A stretch of DNA of 8,973 nt from Clostridia bacterium. GTDB taxonomy: Bacteria > Bacillota > Clostridia > DUPQ01. Positions 7,445 through 8,973 of this stretch are shown piece after piece; within the stretch, counting starts at the first letter, position 1, and each line of letters starts with the position of its first letter. The stretch covers positions 1-8,973 of the forward strand of contig JAQVAJ010000038.1 in NCBI GenBank assembly GCA_028690885.1, given 5' to 3'. The notes beneath the pieces were generated by a model. It had not been told where the DNA came from. It searched no databases and worked only from the letters and a program-made list of their open reading frames with translations. The position numbers and the translations under genes were made by a program.

Positions 7445-7453
7445 AATTTTCGT

Positions 7454-7460
7454 CTCCTTT
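7454..7460 (-). promoter_or_regulatory. Ribosome binding site of the alcohol dehydrogenase gene
   Basis: AAAGGAG on the minus strand with a 9-base spacer to the ATG at 7444. It supports the short start and overlaps the downstream copy of the direct repeat at 7455-7487. Confidence 0.75.
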
Positions 7461-7487
7461 ACACGTAAATTCCTTTTACATGTATAT
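7455..7487. repeat. Imperfect tandem direct repeat of about 16 bases next to the adh ribosome binding site
   Basis: On the plus strand, TCCTTTACACGTAAAT (7455-7470) is followed at once by TCCTTTTACATGTATAT (7471-7487). Each copy contains a small dyad: TTTAC-AC-GTAAA in the first and TACATGTA in the second. The first copy overlaps the ribosome binding site. It may be a regulator site or a remnant of a short duplication. Confidence 0.4.
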
Positions 7488-7516
7488 GATATGACGGATA
7501 TATGGTTTTGGGTAGA

Positions 7517-7550
7517 ATCGATTTTGGAATATCGATATTCCATTATCGAT
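7517..7550. repeat. 34-base imperfect palindrome with three ATCGAT boxes at 14-base spacing (candidate operator)
   Basis: ATCGAT occurs at 7517-7522, 7531-7536 and 7545-7550, each exactly 14 bases after the last. The central box is the middle of a perfect 18-base palindrome, TGGAATATCGATATTCCA (7525-7542). The whole 34 bases are palindromic except for two base pairs (7523-7524 against 7543-7544). The element begins 73 bases upstream of the alcohol dehydrogenase ATG, just beyond the stop of the LysR-family gene. That position suits an operator for the neighbouring LysR protein, but no binding assignment can be made from sequence. Confidence 0.6.
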
Positions 7551-7560
7551 ATAACCTTAT

Positions 7561-8493
7561 CTATTTAATCATTAAAGATACTTTACTAATGGATTCTCTT
7601 ACTTTCTCCATAAAAATTTTGTCATAATCACTGAAAACATAACCTTCTCTATATATGAACATGTCTTTATATTTATTTTTTGGCACCGAGCATTTCTTCT
7701 CAACTAATTCGAATTTATCTAAAATATCTTTTGGCATTGGAGAAACCCACATATATGTATATGGTATTCTGTTTAATATCTCTAGCTGGCTGGCTCTTTC
7801 ATATATCGCAATTCTGTTTTTGAATGCTTTCGGTTTATCAGGTAAATTTATTGAAGGAAGAGAAGGTACTGAAATATCTCCGTGAGCCACTTCAGTAAAA
7901 TCCAGTAAGTCTTTGTAATTAACTTCTTTTTGTTTTGCCAAAGGGTGATCTTTAGACATTAATAGTAAGTACTCAAATTCAAATATGTCTTCATGTTTTA
8001 GAGCATATTTCTGTAAAGCTGTTAAAAAATATCCCTCGAAACGCATCTGGCACCGTATAATTCCCAGATCATTACTCCCCTCAGATACGCTCTTCATTGC
8101 CCTGACCGAATGAGTCTCCCTGTAATCTATATTCATCCCAGAATCTTTATCTAAATCATTAAGAAAACTGGTAAAAGCACTGGAAACATAACTTGCTCTT
8201 GGAACTGAAACACTAAGTATCTGCCCTTTTTTTGATTCCGGCCTGCTAAGTGATTCCATAGCTTCAAGCTGAGCTAAAATATTCTTTGCATATGATAAAA
8301 ACTCAGCACCTTTTTTTGTAGGATAAACACCCATAGGGGTACGATCAAAAATGGTAATACCAATAGAAGTCTCCAGTTCCCTGATTGCCTTTGAAACCTG
8401 AGGCTGATTTAAATACAGATTGTGAGCTGCTTTAGATATGGAACCGGTTTTCTCCACTTCCACAGCATACTTCAAATGCAAAAGATTATTCAT
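7561..8493 (-). CDS. LysR-family transcriptional regulator
   Basis: A 310-residue LysR-type regulator of standard length. The N-terminal winged helix-turn-helix is clear: TGSISKAAHNLYLNQPQ (16-32), VSKAIRELE (33-41), and the wing with FDRTPMGVYPT (49-59). A linker helix follows (about 62-85), then a periplasmic-binding-protein-like effector domain (about 92-300) starting QILSVSVPR. The inducer is unknown; I do not recognise a substrate-specific signature. AAGGAGG lies 6 bases before the ATG. The gene ends 116 bases before the alcohol dehydrogenase ATG and reads in the same direction, which is unusual for LysR genes, many of which are divergent from their targets. Co-directional ones exist, and the dyad element just downstream makes the ethanol operon its most likely target (inference). 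C148 and C268 are present, but nothing indicates an OxyR-type redox switch. Confidence 0.94.
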   Translation of the reverse strand: MNNLLHLKYAVEVEKTGSISKAAHNLYLNQPQVSKAIRELETSIGITIFDRTPMGVYPTKKGAEFLSYAKNILAQLEAMESLSRPESKKGQILSVSVPRASYVSSAFTSFLNDLDKDSGMNIDYRETHSVRAMKSVSEGSNDLGIIRCQMRFEGYFLTALQKYALKHEDIFEFEYLLLMSKDHPLAKQKEVNYKDLLDFTEVAHGDISVPSLPSINLPDKPKAFKNRIAIYERASQLEILNRIPYTYMWVSPMPKDILDKFELVEKKCSVPKNKYKDMFIYREGYVFSDYDKIFMEKVRESISKVSLMIK

Positions 8494-8523
8494 CTGCTGC
8501 CTCCTTGATATTTCTTCTATTCA

Positions 8524-8553
8524 ATTATATCTTGTTCTGTACTACTTATTCAA
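8524..8553 (-). promoter_or_regulatory. Probable sigma-A promoter of the LysR-family gene
   Basis: On the minus strand, TTGAAT (8553-8548), an 18-base spacer, then a perfect TATAAT (8529-8524). The -10 ends 30 bases before the LysR ATG, giving an expected leader of roughly 20-25 bases. The -35 overlaps the last codons and stop of the lipoprotein gene (GTT GAA TAA). Confidence 0.6.
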
Positions 8554-8959
8554 CCGTAAAGAATATCGACTGATCAACAGCATCATCAATATACAGATCC
8601 ACACGATATGTTCCTACAGGCCATCCGTTATCTGGAATTGATAAAGAAAAGTAGAAAGAGTTGTTTGTTCCTTCAACCTGATACTGGCTCTGGTCTATCA
8701 TATAGTCAGAATCAGTATCAAGATAGTACCAGACTGCTGAGATGACTGTATCATCAGGAGCATTGTTAATATCACCTGTTACATAAAAAGCCGGTGTAGT
8801 CGTTGTAAATTTGGTTGTTACATTAACAGGTTTAAAACCGTCCACTCCTGTAGACATGGTAAGATTTGAGAAATTCGCAGTTGTAAAACTGCATGATGAC
8901 AGTATAACTGCTATAAGAACTAAAACCACAAAACTGCTAAGTACTTTAATTTTCTTCAT
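8546..8959 (-). CDS. Small predicted lipoprotein with C-terminal beta-sandwich-like region, function unknown
   Basis: A 137-residue protein with a classic lipoprotein signal: MKKIK, then a hydrophobic stretch (about 6-20), then the lipobox LSSC with C23 as the lipid-attached residue. The mature part would be anchored to the outer face of the membrane. It starts with a Ser/Thr-rich stretch (about 24-58). The rest has alternating beta-strand character with aromatic residues, ending in WPVGTYRVDLYIDD and FFTVE, a pattern seen in Ig-like or beta-sandwich modules of exported proteins. No catalytic motif is visible. A purine-rich GAGGGGG lies upstream of the ATG at 8959. No terminator is obvious after the stop, so some read-through into the LysR gene is possible, although that gene has its own promoter. 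No functional link with the ethanol operon is shown. Confidence 0.8.
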   Translation of the reverse strand: MKKIKVLSSFVVLVLIAVILSSCSFTTANFSNLTMSTGVDGFKPVNVTTKFTTTTPAFYVTGDINNAPDDTVISAVWYYLDTDSDYMIDQSQYQVEGTNNSFYFSLSIPDNGWPVGTYRVDLYIDDAVDQSIFFTVE

Positions 8960-8973
8960 ATAGATACCCCCTC

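Larger units (their letters stand above)
7445..7560 (-). promoter_or_regulatory. Control region of the adh-rex-adhE-sensor operon
   Basis: This 116-base gap between the LysR-family gene and the alcohol dehydrogenase gene is the only sizeable non-coding stretch before the seven-gene block, so the operon promoter most likely lies here. Reading the minus strand, I see only weak -10-like hexamers (TATCAT at 7491-7486, CATATA at 7504-7499) without a convincing TTGACA-type -35 at the right distance. That is compatible with an activator-dependent promoter. The distal half holds the triple ATCGAT element and the proximal half a direct repeat. No canonical Rex box and no clear intrinsic terminator for the LysR gene are visible. 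Confidence 0.5.

Noticed and set aside
7525..7542. Perfect 18-base palindrome as an intrinsic terminator for the LysR gene
   Set aside because: The stem would be AT-rich with a minimal loop, and no T-run follows on the minus strand; the symmetry and repeated boxes fit a protein site better.
7445..7543. N-terminal extension of the alcohol dehydrogenase reading frame to 429 residues
   Set aside because: The extra 33 codons run through the palindromic control region, are unlike the family, and the ATG at 7444 has AAAGGAG correctly placed.
7209..7568. Plus-strand open frame of 119 codons
   Set aside because: It is antisense to the start of the alcohol dehydrogenase gene and its control region, has no family features, and is an open-frame shadow.
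1..8973. CRISPR array, insertion sequence, tRNA or rRNA gene
   Set aside because: No spaced repeats, transposase reading frame, terminal inverted repeats or cloverleaf-like segments were found on either strand; the window is almost fully coding.

Overview
The window looks like chromosome from an AT-rich, anaerobic, fermentative Firmicute of the class Clostridia. The evidence is the combination of a Rex redox repressor, a full-length AdhE, a ferredoxin-type [FeFe]-hydrogenase homologue with PAS domain, strong AGGAGG-type ribosome binding sites throughout, and a short-lipobox lipoprotein. Genus cannot be named from this sequence alone. Every gene is on the minus strand, so transcription runs from the high-coordinate end towards position 1.

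Layout in transcription order: (1) a small predicted lipoprotein of unknown function (8546-8959). (2) A LysR-family regulator (7561-8493), with a good sigma-A-like promoter whose -35 overlaps the lipoprotein stop codon. (3) A 116-base intergenic region (7445-7560) holding a 34-base imperfect palindrome with three ATCGAT boxes at exact 14-base spacing, then a short direct repeat next to the next gene's ribosome binding site. (4) A tightly packed block of seven genes with gaps of at most 34 bases: iron-containing alcohol dehydrogenase, Rex, bifunctional aldehyde/alcohol dehydrogenase AdhE, an APH-fold kinase, a thioredoxin-like [2Fe-2S] protein, a PAS-containing [FeFe]-hydrogenase-like sensor, and the start of a SpoIIE-type PP2C phosphatase cut by the window edge. 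Several junctions overlap (TGATG between adhE and the kinase; 8 bases between the hydrogenase-like gene and the phosphatase), which supports a single transcript.

How the genes may work together: the first three genes of the block reduce acetyl-CoA to ethanol and sense NADH/NAD+ through Rex. The last four look like a signalling cassette: an H-cluster protein with altered active-site surroundings and no catalytic partner subunit in view, a small [2Fe-2S] electron carrier, and an opposing kinase/phosphatase pair. The inferred picture is a fermentation-balance operon in which the ethanol route and a hydrogen- or redox-sensing phospho-relay are made from the same message. From memory, a rex-adhE-kinase-[2Fe-2S]-hydrogenase order also occurs in some cellulolytic clostridia, and related hydrogenase-sensor clusters have been noted in Ruminococcus. 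The arrangement is therefore probably conserved, not unique, but to my knowledge the signalling half is poorly characterised.
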